From Symsagittifera roscoffensis (lineage: Eukaryota; Xenacoelomorpha; Acoela; Convolutidae), in contig NC_087068.1 in assembly GCF_963678635.1 (NCBI RefSeq), positions 36,033,436 to 36,093,435 on the forward strand: a DNA stretch of 60,000 nt, written 5' to 3'. The position numbers and the translations under genes were made by a program. Positions within the stretch are counted from its first letter, which is position 1. Every line of letters starts with the position of its first letter. A model generated the notes under the pieces. The model was not told the origin of the DNA. It searched no databases and saw only the letters and a list, made by a program, of their open reading frames with translations. Of the stretch, positions 47,801-55,515 are shown piece by piece.

Positions 47801-50800
47801 TTTGTCGTGTTCATATTTTTTGCAGCAGATAAAGGAAACGAAAATATGAATTATCGAGAAACTAAAGAAAAATCGTTTGATTTATAGTTAGAGAAGAGGC
47901 ATCCGAATACTGAAACTATTTAAGACCACAAATCACTACGCTATTCCGCAGATGTTTTTTAATAGGAAAAGACATAGCACAAGCTATGAGTGAGATGAAC
48001 TCATATCAGAAGGGAGAAGTTGCCTATGCATTGTACAGTCAGTACCTGAAGAAACTCACCTTCCTCAAGAAGGAGTCCGACGCCAAGGACGATCATGACA
48101 TCCGGGAGGCCTACAGGGCATGCAATAAACTAGTGTGTGCCAAGATGAAGACTCACTTCTACAATAAAGAAAGTGTCATTCTGAAGAAACACGACTTGTG
48201 CAAACAGGTCTGATATGTGTATTAAGTGGGGGTTACCATATAAGTATGCTCCCCATTTAAGTATGACTCAATATAAGGGCACCCATTTTTGCTAAAAACA
48301 ATTAACTGTTTTAAATTTCTCCTGAGCGTATCTGTGTGGAAATAATTATTATTCTGCTCATCCCAATCGGCTGAACAAAAAAAAACACTAGAGCCTATAA
48401 GGTTTTCGTTCAGAGGCAAATGCCTGCTGGATATGGTCAAAAATTCTGTTCAGGGACAAACAATTATGAAAAAAGCCAAACCTTCAAAGTCAAGGACTTC
48501 TACATTTCCTTTGCAGGTCTTTTCCATTGCTGATAAACTTAGATTGAAATCAATTTATATTCCTTTCAAACAGATATTTACAGCATGAATATTGGCTGAT
48601 GAAGACTTAATTGTCCAAATAAATTAAATTACAATAGATTTTAACAATTATTACTATACAAAAAAAGCAATTTTAATGCCTCAACAAAATTTGTCGATTT
48701 AAAGGAATTTCCAAAGATTTTGAAAGCACTAAAATCTCAAACAAATGGGTTAAATTCATTTCAAATTGACCTTTGTGTTTTGTACCTCTGGATAGTATAT
48801 TGCTAAATAGGTGCAAGAAATTGTTAAAAATAAATCAGATGTGGGGCAGCAAATCGAAAATTGTAGACCTGACCAAATCTGCAAAAATGAAATAAACTAA
48901 AATGTTTGGACAGGGGCGGATCTAGGAATTTCTCGAGGGGTCGGTGGGGGGATTTTTAGAAAGTTTTCGAAAATTTTGTTGACCTTTTATATTTAGGTCA
49001 ACCAAACTAGTTTTTTCAAGCTTCCCCAGAGCACTAAAAAGACCCCGTTTGGGCAAAATTTTTGGCGCCACAGGTAAAGTTTTGAAAAACAGACGAAAAA
49101 AGGCGTTTTTAGGCATTTTTCGGAAAACTTTGACCAAAAAAAAGTATTTTTTTCGGCCAGCGCTCCCCCTCAAAATTATGAAATATTGGTGCCAAAGGAG
49201 TCTTTAGAATTATTTTAGGGTCCGTCAATCAAAATTGGATATCTCAAAATAGTACAAAAGGGAGGAAATTTTTCTTAGGTCGACCAAATTGATTTTCCGA
49301 GCTCTCCCAGCGCACTAAAAGCACCCTGTTTTGGCAACGTTTTTTGCGTCGCAGTCAAAATTTTGAAAAAGCAGGTAAAAAAAGCGTTTTTTGGCACTTA
49401 TTTCAAAATTTTGACCCAAAAATTGTTTTTTTTTGTTTTGGCGCCCCCTCTCAAATTTATTAAATATTGGCGCCAAGGCGCCTTCAGAAAATTTTAGGGT
49501 CTGTCACCAAAAATATCTCAAACAATTACAAAGGGGGCAACCCCCCCCCCCCCCCTAAATCCGCCCCTGAAGTTGATACGTATCGATGTTTTTAGGAAAC
49601 TTCTGCGATATCTCAATGAGATCCATTGCCAACCAGTTTTTGTCAGTCTCGAATTAAATTAGCTCATTTTCTTTGACGAGTTTATTTTAAAAAGCAATTT
49701 AATTTCGAAAGGAGACTTGAAAAATTTTCTAGCAGTACCAGTTGTTCTTTGTAATACTCAGGGTGGATCTAGTTTTTTTTCGAGAGGGGGATTTTCGGAA
49801 AACAGGTCGACCATCGATGAACATACTCCAGACAGTTACATTTCGGGACAGTTACATTTCGGGAAAAGACTTAAAAACTTTTTCGGCTCAAAAATACTTT
49901 GTCACGGTTTCACTACTGATTCATTTTCAAGTTCATTTCATTTCCTTTGTTAAAAGAAGACAAACCCCACTATCAAACAGCAATGTGTTAGAGTCCCGAA
50001 AAGCGTGATTGACTTCTAAAATCGAAAATGGAATTTTATTATCATTTTTTCCAGCGAAATAATAACTTTATCTATTGATCCAGTTTTCTCAAATTGGGTA
50101 ACTTTTATCAAAATGTCGATCAGAAATTGTTCTAGAAATTCAAAAAGCTTTAGGGGCATCTATTTTTTTCTTTTTACTTGCGTTCATTGACTCTTTTCCC
50201 ACTGTCATAAATTTTTGGATGTTCGATTCCCTAAGGGAAGGGCTTCTCCTCAAAATGCAGCCCTGGTGCTAATCTTTTATTTGTTTTGTTCATGGGGTTG
50301 TTTATATGAAAGATTCACAGGGAATAACTTATGCTACGCTTTAATTTTATTAAACAGCTATTGTAAAGTTTCAAATAATTTGGGGGTTTTTAATTACACT
50401 AGATTGAAGATTTTTGAAAAAAAAATTAGCCAAAACTATTTTTCAAAACCATCAATCTATCGCAGAACTTTTAGATTAACACTGAATGCAGGGATGGATT
50501 GAAGGGGGGGGGGGTGGGAATGCGTTTGCCCCCTTTTGGTGATTCGACCTCCTGCGGAATCGGAGGATCCCCCCTATGTACTATTTTGAGATATCCATTT
50601 TTGGTGACGGACCCTAAAATGTTTCTAAGGGCGCATTTGGCGCCAATAAATACTTATGTTGAGGGGGAGAACGCGCCGAAAAAAACACAACTTTCCAAAA
50701 ACTGCTTAAAAACGCATTTTTCGGCCTATATATTTTTTCAAAATTGTGCCTGCGGCGCAGAAAGTTTAGCCAAAACAGGGTCTCTGTAGTGCTTTGAGAG

Positions 50801-52153
50801 AGCTCAGAAAATCAATTTGGTCGACCTATAAAAAAGGTCGGCAAAATTGTCGAGTTTTTTTGAACATCCGCCCCCTCGAGAAAATCCTAGATCCGCCCCT
50901 GATTGCATGTACGCATGCAACAGCCCAACATCAATGCCACTAGCTGTAAATTTGTTCTCGTTTTAGTCGCAATGGTTTTTTTTTCATGAAAACAACAAAA
51001 GGGTTTGAGCATGCTTTCCTTTCGAACTCTAATTATGCAGAAAGTTGGTTTCTAAGTGAATGTTATTCAGAGCAGTGTTTATTTGGCGAGTGTAGGTCTT
51101 GATTGTGGAGGAGGGGGAGGTCACCACTCAGAGACTGGCTGCAGACGAAGCAGATGAGTATGTCAACTACGCCGACGGGGGTGAGTTACTTATCATAATT
51201 TAAAAAGAACACGATTGAAAGAAATGCATAAAAGTATTACTATTTCTGTCATTTAGTAATTCATTGTTTTTTTGGATTGTATGTGTTTTTTGTAAAGTTT
51301 TAGTTTTCAAAAAATCAAACTATTGAAAAAGGTCTCAGAAAAAAATTATTAGTTTTCTTGACAAGGAAAAAACTGTTAATTCCTAATATTTTCCAATGAA
51401 ATAGGTGAGCAGGGTGGGAACCAGGTGAAGTTGAAGAAGGTGATTCTCTACCCTAAGGATGTAGTGCATGACTTCGACCCCTTCTACGGAGTGGCTCAGA
51501 ATGACGTAGTGGCCAACACAGACTGCAAACTACTCAGCATAGGCATCCATTTAAACCCATCCTCTCTCTTTGTTCCATTCAGCATAGTTTTATCAATTTT
51601 TGAGAACAGCAATAATTCCTAAATAAGAGCAGGCACAAGTGTTGGGCTTGAAAATGCATAAACATTTATAGCTGTAGGCAGCTTCGGATTGAGGAGGACC
51701 TCTATAGCACACCTTATGTTACGACCTCAAATTTCAGCCGACCGACTATAAGGGCGCTAGAAATCCTTAAAGAGACTAAAGGCTGTAGGCATGAATTCAG
51801 TCTTCAGTTTTTCAAATCAGAGAAAGATTTTTTCAAGAACACATCATAGAATTGGGCGCAGCAAGATTTTCGCAGTCTCAGAAATGTCAGGAAACAAACT
51901 TAGGGCTAAATCCAAAGTTTGGATGTTGGTTTTTACTTTCTGGTTCGTTTTAATTCTAGACTACGAGCAAATAGACTTTGCAATGAACAAGTGTGGAATA
52001 GATTTGCCCAGTCCGGAAGACGAGTCTTGGGAGGGCACTGATCCAGACTACGAGCCAGAGGAGGAGGAGGGAATGAATTATCCCTCCCCAAGGGGACTGG
52101 GAAAAGAGGGATTCGGTTACTGCAGTTTCTTAATTTTCTTCGTACCCCCATAG
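29714..52153 (+). CDS. CNG-type cation channel, repeat 1, copy B (13 exons)
   Basis: Second version of the channel: exons 29714-29821, 30195-30283, 30670-30822, 41083-41207, 41483-41631, 43063-43128, 43386-43563, 44314-44440, 47175-47303, 47966-48207, 51096-51180, 51405-51542 and 51960-~52153. Every exon has the same length and phase as in copy A, and the encoded protein is identical wherever both can be read. The third intron is enlarged by a 9.65 kb tandem gypsy insertion. The last exon is complete here and can run to a TAG at about 52151-52153 (tail EEEEGMNYPSPRGLGKEGF), or splice onward to 55114. Functional remarks are as for copy A. Confidence 0.85.
30195..30283 (+). CDS. Channel exon: S1 end (copy B)
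   Basis: Identical protein to 14855-14943; one TCC-to-TCG change. Donor C|GTAAGT. Confidence 0.85.
30670..30822 (+). CDS. Channel exon: S2-S3 (copy B)
   Basis: Identical to 15330-15482. The following intron (30823-41082) carries the gypsy insertion. Confidence 0.87.
31407..31619 (+). repeat. Gypsy LTR 1
   Basis: 213 bp, TGTTGGGAATC...TTTTATCA, repeated at 37782-37994 with a few percent divergence. The right end is inferred from CA followed by TGGCGCAGTC (PBS-like). Both copies continue into gag, so the true end is not independently fixed. Confidence 0.75.
31619..32265 (+). pseudogene. Gypsy 1 gag (frameshift and nonsense)
   Basis: Starts at ATG 31619, overlapping the LTR/PBS boundary: MAQSNSNESNVRGIPSFWQN. 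A one-base deletion at about 31729 (CAGTAG versus CAGCTAG in element 2) breaks the frame. It then runs on in another frame (AIIAKENIDIENLLN, KKLRSILYLALGNEGKKIF, FCGALAEMAKRCNIPTGED) to TAG at 32263, where element 2 has AAG. Confidence 0.8.
32368..34929 (+). pseudogene. Gypsy 1 pol: zinc knuckle, protease, RT, RNase H
   Basis: 853-aa open frame, probably the continuation of Gag. Zinc knuckle near residue 35-70 (CTKCGGN.., CKYRGHFTRLC; first Cys of the second knuckle is Tyr). Protease VDSASPVSFL at about 162. RT: FTNLDLKNAYSQLSL (about 409), FYGLGDMPNEFQRVMDS, YLDDILIAS (about 479). RNase H: VKTDASHNGLGASLK (about 628), STNELESLGVVWAVEHYK, ITNHKALLSAL, where element 2 has ITDHKAL, so a catalytic Asp is Asn here. 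RNase H ends with HLAGKDMGFTDLVSR. Confidence 0.88.
34996..36405 (+). pseudogene. Gypsy 1 integrase (broken)
   Basis: Zinc-binding part HESHLGQFGMKYLAQYIWWP, stop at 35431, then INCTQCTQTGK in the continuing sequence. Core: ELNLDFAGPLDNNWG (Asp), RVDHASCFTSQDF (Asp), RSNGLVEKLVHSEK (Glu). These are spread over frames 35436-35680, 35613-35999 and 35851-36405, so at least three lesions separate them. The C-terminal part ends TVELSDGKIIRKSDIAILKS. Confidence 0.8.
36463..37485 (+). CDS. Gypsy 1 3' ORF (integrase tail or third ORF)
   Basis: About 340 codons open from a pyrimidine-rich CCCTTTTTCTCTAACAG (36446-36462) to TAA. The first part is basic (RSRGTKQPTKFNKSKRNRNK), then acidic/Ser-rich, with a LRRSSRNVGPPQFYGKRYY motif near 37115-37170 like the tails of some LTR-element Pol proteins. 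There is no ATG at the start of the open frame, no signal peptide and no membrane segment, so it is not an obvious envelope protein. It may be expressed by splicing or by frameshift from integrase. Confidence 0.5.
   Translation, partial: DLQVGSRKTNKSKIQQTRKPDTKTGRHTGSFTPVTTRSRGTKQPTKFNKSKRNRNKASTLNTGYLAGDESLFISSDTSDISDWEWIAGGFPCREMIRKRFISDNLIFNEEPTPSLDPQTYQTNIKSEILDEQLQSTDTAECRISIKPAPQTTSHPPGESSTATTTEGPNTPSDSTKALEGENPVEFPVFEIEDSSNESATSEERHPKEITITGNEFKLRRSSRNVGPPQFYGKRYYIDIIDKFENQPGSANNPISLDDGDSSGSPTLTFRENPSDNQTHICDTLPEDRATGPAYPPSPDQFSIASTDESLRDAVNRFDNYIDLDSETFNAELEKFMEGDS
37782..37994 (+). repeat. Gypsy LTR 2, shared by the two elements
   Basis: TGTTGCGAATC...TTTTATCA. It serves as the 3' LTR of element 1 and the 5' LTR of element 2. 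It is preceded by ACTAAGGCGAA, a weak purine tract; a stronger one (GAGAGGGAGAAAAAGGG) lies about 70 bp upstream. Confidence 0.75.
37994..38536 (+). pseudogene. Gypsy 2 gag (nonsense)
   Basis: 180 aa from MAKSNSNESNVRGIPSFWQN to a TAA at 38534, where element 1 has GAA. Sequence resumes in another frame at about 38570 (MAKRCNIPTGEDEWIRDIF). Confidence 0.8.
38570..41015 (+). pseudogene. Gypsy 2 pol, truncated
   Basis: 690-aa frame to 40642 with two intact zinc knuckles (CMKCDGN.., CTTCKSRGHFTRLC), VDSASPVSFL, FTNLDLKNAYSQLSL and YLDDILVAS. An extra A at about 40606 shifts RNase H; a TGA occurs at about 40866 (CACTGAAAC). ITDHKALLSAL is intact. Readable to FTDLISRTPSGKAIPPS, then lost. Confidence 0.85.
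41083..41207 (+). CDS. Channel exon: S3 end and S4 (copy B)
   Basis: Same protein as 16104-16228; GTG and CTC replace GTC and CTT. Only 24 bp of original intron remain between the gypsy insertion and this exon. Confidence 0.82.
41483..41631 (+). CDS. Channel exon: S5 (copy B)
   Basis: Same protein as 16493-16641; one ATT-to-ATC change. Confidence 0.87.
41632..43062 (+). other. Intron (copy B)
   Basis: Counterpart of 16642-18096, with several indels, including loss of one ~44-bp repeat unit. No coding sequence. Confidence 0.5.
43063..43128 (+). CDS. Channel exon: turret (copy B)
   Basis: Identical to 18097-18162, with acceptor TTTGCTTAG and donor TT|GTAAGC. Confidence 0.7.
43386..43563 (+). 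CDS. Channel exon: turret and pore helix (copy B)
   Basis: Same protein as 18415-18592 (NQT and NIT sequons kept); one GCC-to-GCA change. Confidence 0.88.
44314..44440 (+). CDS. Channel exon: selectivity filter and S6 (copy B)
   Basis: Identical to 19362-19488 including VGLGEMYP, so the unusual filter is not a single sequencing error. Donor GAAG|GTCTCT. Confidence 0.86.
44441..47174 (+). other. Intron with foldback element (copy B)
   Basis: Counterpart of 19489-22236, with a foldback repeat at about 46157-46782. No exon. Confidence 0.5.
46157..46782. repeat. Foldback element (copy B)
   Basis: Same inverted-repeat element as 21204-21826. Near 46664-46685 the right arm keeps TTTTACTGAATTTCGAAGG, which pairs with CCTTCGAAATTCAGTAAAA of the left arm better than in copy A. 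Confidence 0.65.
47175..47303 (+). CDS. Channel exon: C-linker (copy B)
   Basis: Same protein as 22237-22365; CAC and ACG replace CAT and ACC. Confidence 0.88.
47316..47732. mobile_element. MITE-like element 12 bp after a splice donor (copy B)
   Basis: Same insertion as 22378-22789, so it predates the separation of the copies. It differs mainly in homopolymer lengths. Confidence 0.65.
47966..48207 (+). CDS. Channel exon: C-linker end and start of cNBD (copy B)
   Basis: Same protein as 23028-23269; one CGA-to-CGG change. Confidence 0.87.
48911..49569. mobile_element. MITE-like element with intact ends (copy B)
   Basis: CAGGGGCGGATCTAGG to CTAAATCCGCCCCTG; counterpart of 23972-24637. Confidence 0.75.
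50489..50901. mobile_element. MITE-like element, reversed (copy B)
   Basis: Counterpart of 25560-25974, with right end CTAGATCCGCCCCTG. Confidence 0.7.
51096..51180 (+). CDS. Channel exon: cNBD beta strands (copy B)
   Basis: Identical to 26168-26252. Confidence 0.85.
51405..51542 (+). CDS. Channel exon: cNBD cassette, GC donor (copy B)
   Basis: Identical to 26477-26614, with the same ATAG|GCATCC donor. Directly after it the copies diverge in would-be protein (SLFAPSTIVLSI versus SLFVPFSIVLSI), as expected of intron. Confidence 0.72.
51960..52153 (+). CDS. Channel exon: cNBD last helix and acidic tail (copy B)
   Basis: DYEQIDFAMNKCGIDLPSPE, then DESWEGTDPDYEPEEEEG, MNYPSPRGLGKEGFGY and a TAG at 52151-52153. 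It may be the true C-terminus. The only in-phase GT donor for the exon at 55114 is a weak TTC|GTACCC at about 52140. Confidence 0.65.
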
Positions 52154-52308
52154 TTTTCAACTTTAGATATAGGCTGTAAGTTCTTCATCGTTTGTTCAAG
52201 TTCGACACTGGCTGAGTGATAAACTAAAACATTTAATTGTTATAACAAACAGCACCTGAGAACAGTTCATTGATTTCGTTATTCATAAAAATAGTATTAC
52301 ATTTAACA

Positions 52309-52678
52309 CAGTAGCGTGCCGGAGGCGGGGGTCACCACCCCTTCCTCAATTCTGGTTGCCAAAATTTTCCAAAGGTCCCCCCTTTGGTATAACTTTATGA
52401 CATCCAATTTTCGCTGAACAACCTCAAAACTTTTCTAAAGGCGCCTTCGTTGCCAATATGACTATTTTTGAGGGGGGCGCGCTAAAAAAGCGCAATTTTT
52501 TGGCCAACGTTTTCTAAAAAGTGCCCAAAAGCGCCTTTTGGCCTGTTTTTTGTAAAGTTTTTCACCAAATAGCGGCCTTATACTATTTTGGGAGAGCTCG
52601 GAAAATCAAAAAAAAAGGTCGGCAAAGTTTTCAAAAACCTCCCCTTCACCCCTAGAAAAACTTCTGCGTACGCGACTG
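52309..52678. mobile_element. MITE-like element with CAGTNGCGTNC ends
   Basis: Left end CAGTAGCGTGCCGGAGG, right end (reverse complement) CAGTCGCGTACGCAGAAG. The interior shares modules with the CAGGGGCGGAT family (GGCGCCTT, GGGGGGCGCGC). A second left end, CAGTAACGTGCCGAAGG, occurs at about 52819. Confidence 0.6.
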
Positions 52679-53339
52679 ATTTAACAACTACATCAGATGT
52701 TAAACTGATAATTGTAAACTTTTCAGCTATCGTAAGCCATCTTCTGTCTTTCTTCTTCATAACAAAACATGTTTTACCTCTAATTTGTCAATTACCACAC
52801 TCTTCGAAGCACCGGAAGCAGTAACGTGCCGAAGGGGGAACGAGGGCTGCTGTAAGGCAACCAATTTTGCGTTTGGGCCCAATATGTTCTCACAACTTAC
52901 AACAATGCTGAAAAACGACTTCTCTCCAAAAAATTACTTGTGTCGCTCAAAGCTCTGCAATAAAAAATCTACATCGTTTTTAACCCCTGCCGTCTGAAAA
53001 GTCTTGCAAATGTTATGCTTCCCAAATGCTGAAAAACGAGTTTTCTTCAAAAAACTGCCTGCGTTGCTCAAGGTTATGCAATCTAAAAAACCTACATCGT
53101 TTTTAACCCCCGCCGTCCCAAAAGTCTTGCAGCTTCTCAGATAAATTTAGGAGGCATGAACGTAGTGAATACTCTTATATAGGTCTCGGTGATTTTTTTC
53201 AGAATAGTCTTAAAATTTGTTTGAGCTCAAATGTGATTTTTGCGGCTTGACTTTTTCTTTTAAAAATCATTTCTCCATTTCCTCTGTTAAAAAGGCCGCT
53301 CACAGTGAACTTTCAATTATATTGGATTTTAATTGTCAT

Positions 53340-53530
53340 TCTCTATAAAACAACAAATATAATTAAAAATGGATTATATTGATACTAATTTTTAAGCAAA
53401 AAAAATCCCAATATAATCGATTATAATCGATTATTGTCGATATTATTCAACCTAATTTAAAATTTCATTATCAAAAGAAAAATAATCAATTTTAATCAAT
53501 TATAACAGATTATAATCCATTTATTGAAAT
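53340..53530. repeat. AT-rich palindrome cluster
   Basis: Repeated ATAATCGATTAT and near variants (TATAATCGATTATAATCG). Similar clusters are at 54350-54530 and, more diverged, near 20640-20760. They are self-complementary and could form cruciforms. Confidence 0.6.
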
Positions 53531-53732
53531 CTTTTGGTGTGCTGTTTTCAATTTTTTATAATAGTGTTAAACTTAAGTTAGCTATTTTTTCTCTCACTAA
53601 GTTTCAATTTTTTTTTAAATTTCAATCGCGCTTATGAAAATTTATAAAAAGTCACGTATTTTTGCTATTATTTTAATTGAGTGTTATTCGCCAATCCCAA
53701 CCTGGATAGGTAGTTATATAGTATGGGTAAAT

Positions 53733-54056
53733 GTGTGTGGGGGGGGGGGGGTTGAGGTGGTGTGTGTGTGGGGGGGGGGGTTGTTTGGGGGCAGACCGCA
53801 CACCATCCCCCACGTTTACCGGTACTTTATAGTTACCTGTCCTGTGGGGGTGTTTAGTGTTTATTGGGGTTGTGGTAAGCGCGTGGGGAGGGAGTGAGAG
53901 TGGTTGGGGTTCAAATGCGGGAAAAGATGGGCATATGGGGGGAACAAGTAGGAGGCGTGGGGCGGACGTGGGAGGACGTAGGGGGGGTTAGGCTATGGAC
54001 GTAGGAGGGGTTGGTCGTGGGGGTGGACGTGGGGGTGGGGGGATTTCAAAAAGTTG
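53733..54056 (+). repeat. G-rich tract with quadruplex-forming runs
   Basis: Two G10-11 runs separated by GTGTGTGTGT, then many G3-G7 runs (GGACGTAGGGGGGG, GGACGTGGGGGTGGGG) with an approximate GGACGTRGG repeat. Strong G/C strand asymmetry against an AT-rich background. Confidence 0.7.
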
Positions 54057-55113
54057 GCAGTTCGGCCAATTTGATTTTCCGAATACTCCCACAACACTAA
54101 AAAATGTATTTCGACCAAATTTTTAGCGCTGTAGGCAAACTTCTTGAAAAAAAAAACTATTCAAAAATGCCGTTTCCGGGCTTTTTTTTTGGAAACATAC
54201 GACATATTGTCCTTTACAAAATTACTATACTTTAGCCGCCCCGCCCATAGATGAACGTGTTTGTTCAAGTTTTGCAGAAAATTGCAAAAAGTTGACTCAT
54301 TATTTATAAAATTTAATCACTTTTCATGGATTTTATGTACAAAAAATATCCATTATTTTTTTAAAAAAATGGATTATCATCGATTATAATTGATTTTAAG
54401 GAAATATTATTTGTCAAAAATAAACGAATAAAATGGATTAAAAATCCATTACTTTGTCTAAATTTGCTATGATAATCAATTATATAGACAACATTTTAGT
54501 CAACAAAAAACCATTGTAATCAATCTTTGTCCATGAAACTTCGGTGCGGGCAACTCGACTATCGAACTGAAAAATTATGAACGTTGCTGAAGTCTTAATA
54601 GACTTCTAGTTTCGAAAAAGAAATTAATTATCGATATACCCAGCGATGTAAAAGTTTTATCTATTGACCCCTTTTTTTCAAATTGGATTAACTTTATCAA
54701 AAAAGCACAAATCATACCTTGTTCGTGAAAAACAAAGAACTCGAAGAGGTACTACTTTTTCTTAAAAATTCGAAACTTGAAATTTTTTCGAAAATCAAAA
54801 CAGTTTTTGTTCTGTTTCCTTGCGTTTTTTTTCTTTTTTTTTTCATTGCAGATTTTTCATTTTTGATCAGTTTTTTTTTTCATTACTAATTTCCAATTGT
54901 CAGTTGACGGTGTTCTTAAATCGCGGATTTCGACTCGGTCTGTATGCACTGGCTAAACTTTTTGAGTTGTGGCTATCCATTCCGCCAATACATTCCGCCA
55001 CCGTAGGGCAGGTTAGTTTGTTAAATAGAACACAGTCACAATGTCAGAAGGTAAATAGAATATAGTAAAACACAACGTCGCCAGCTTGCTAACAAATATT
55101 GCTGATCTTATAG

Positions 55114-55270
55114 ACCAACCCGAACTCGGATGACGAGAAAGATGCTATGCGGATGTTGAGGGAGAGAACGAGGAAGGAGCAAGAAGAGTATGAGAGGAAG
55201 AAATTCGGAAAAGTGGTCTCAAAAGATCCTAATGCCAAATCATCAGGCGACACCTCGGACGAGGAAGAAG
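55114..55270 (+). CDS. Linker exon: coiled coil, acidic (second repeat N-terminus)
   Basis: Acceptor GATCTTATAG, donor GAAG|GTTTCA. Encodes TNPNSDDEKDAMRMLRERTR, then KEQEEYERKKFGKVVSKDPN and AKSSGDTSDEEEG. A charged helix is followed by a Ser/Asp/Glu patch of casein-kinase-2 type. It resembles the acidic linkers flanking repeat 1 and joins in phase to 55401. Confidence 0.6.
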
Positions 55271-55400
55271 GTTTCACCAATCGTCTTCATTTTTTGTCAA
55301 TACACAGCTTTATCTTTGAGCAATTCTGTAATTCATTAGATTGAAATGTTCACGGAGAACAAATTATAAATTTTTCTGCATTCTTTATGATGTAATACAG

Positions 55401-55515
55401 GTTCATCATCTGATGGCACGTCAACTGAAGAGGTGACTCTTCCCGATGAGGATGAGGGGGAGCAGGACGAGGATGAGTCATCGGGGGACAGCAGTGATGA
55501 GGAGGAGGAAGAAAA
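55401..55515 (+). CDS. Linker exon: acidic (3' end uncertain)
   Basis: Acceptor TGTAATACAG. Encodes SSSDGTSTEEVTLPDEDEGE, then QDEDESSGDSSDEEEEEKDV. Possible donors are GAG|GTGACT (55433) and GTG|GTTAAC (about 55513). The biased D/E composition argues for coding over the longer form. Confidence 0.5.

Larger units (their letters stand above)
48208..51095 (+). other. Intron with two MITE-like elements (copy B)
   Basis: Counterpart of 23270-26167; otherwise no recognisable content. Confidence 0.5.
52154..55113 (+). other. Inter-exon or intergenic region, repeat-rich
   Basis: Contains a CAGTCGCGT-ended MITE (52309-52678), a G-rich tract (53733-54056), clusters of ATAATCGATTAT palindromes (53340-53530, 54350-54530) and MITE fragments near 54040-54240. 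No convincing exon; an open stretch at 54897-55020 (GFRLGLYALAKLFELWLS) is too weak to call. Confidence 0.5.

Noticed and set aside
53634-53897. 87-aa frame with Gly/Val-rich product
   Set aside because: It is the G-rich repeat tract read as protein.
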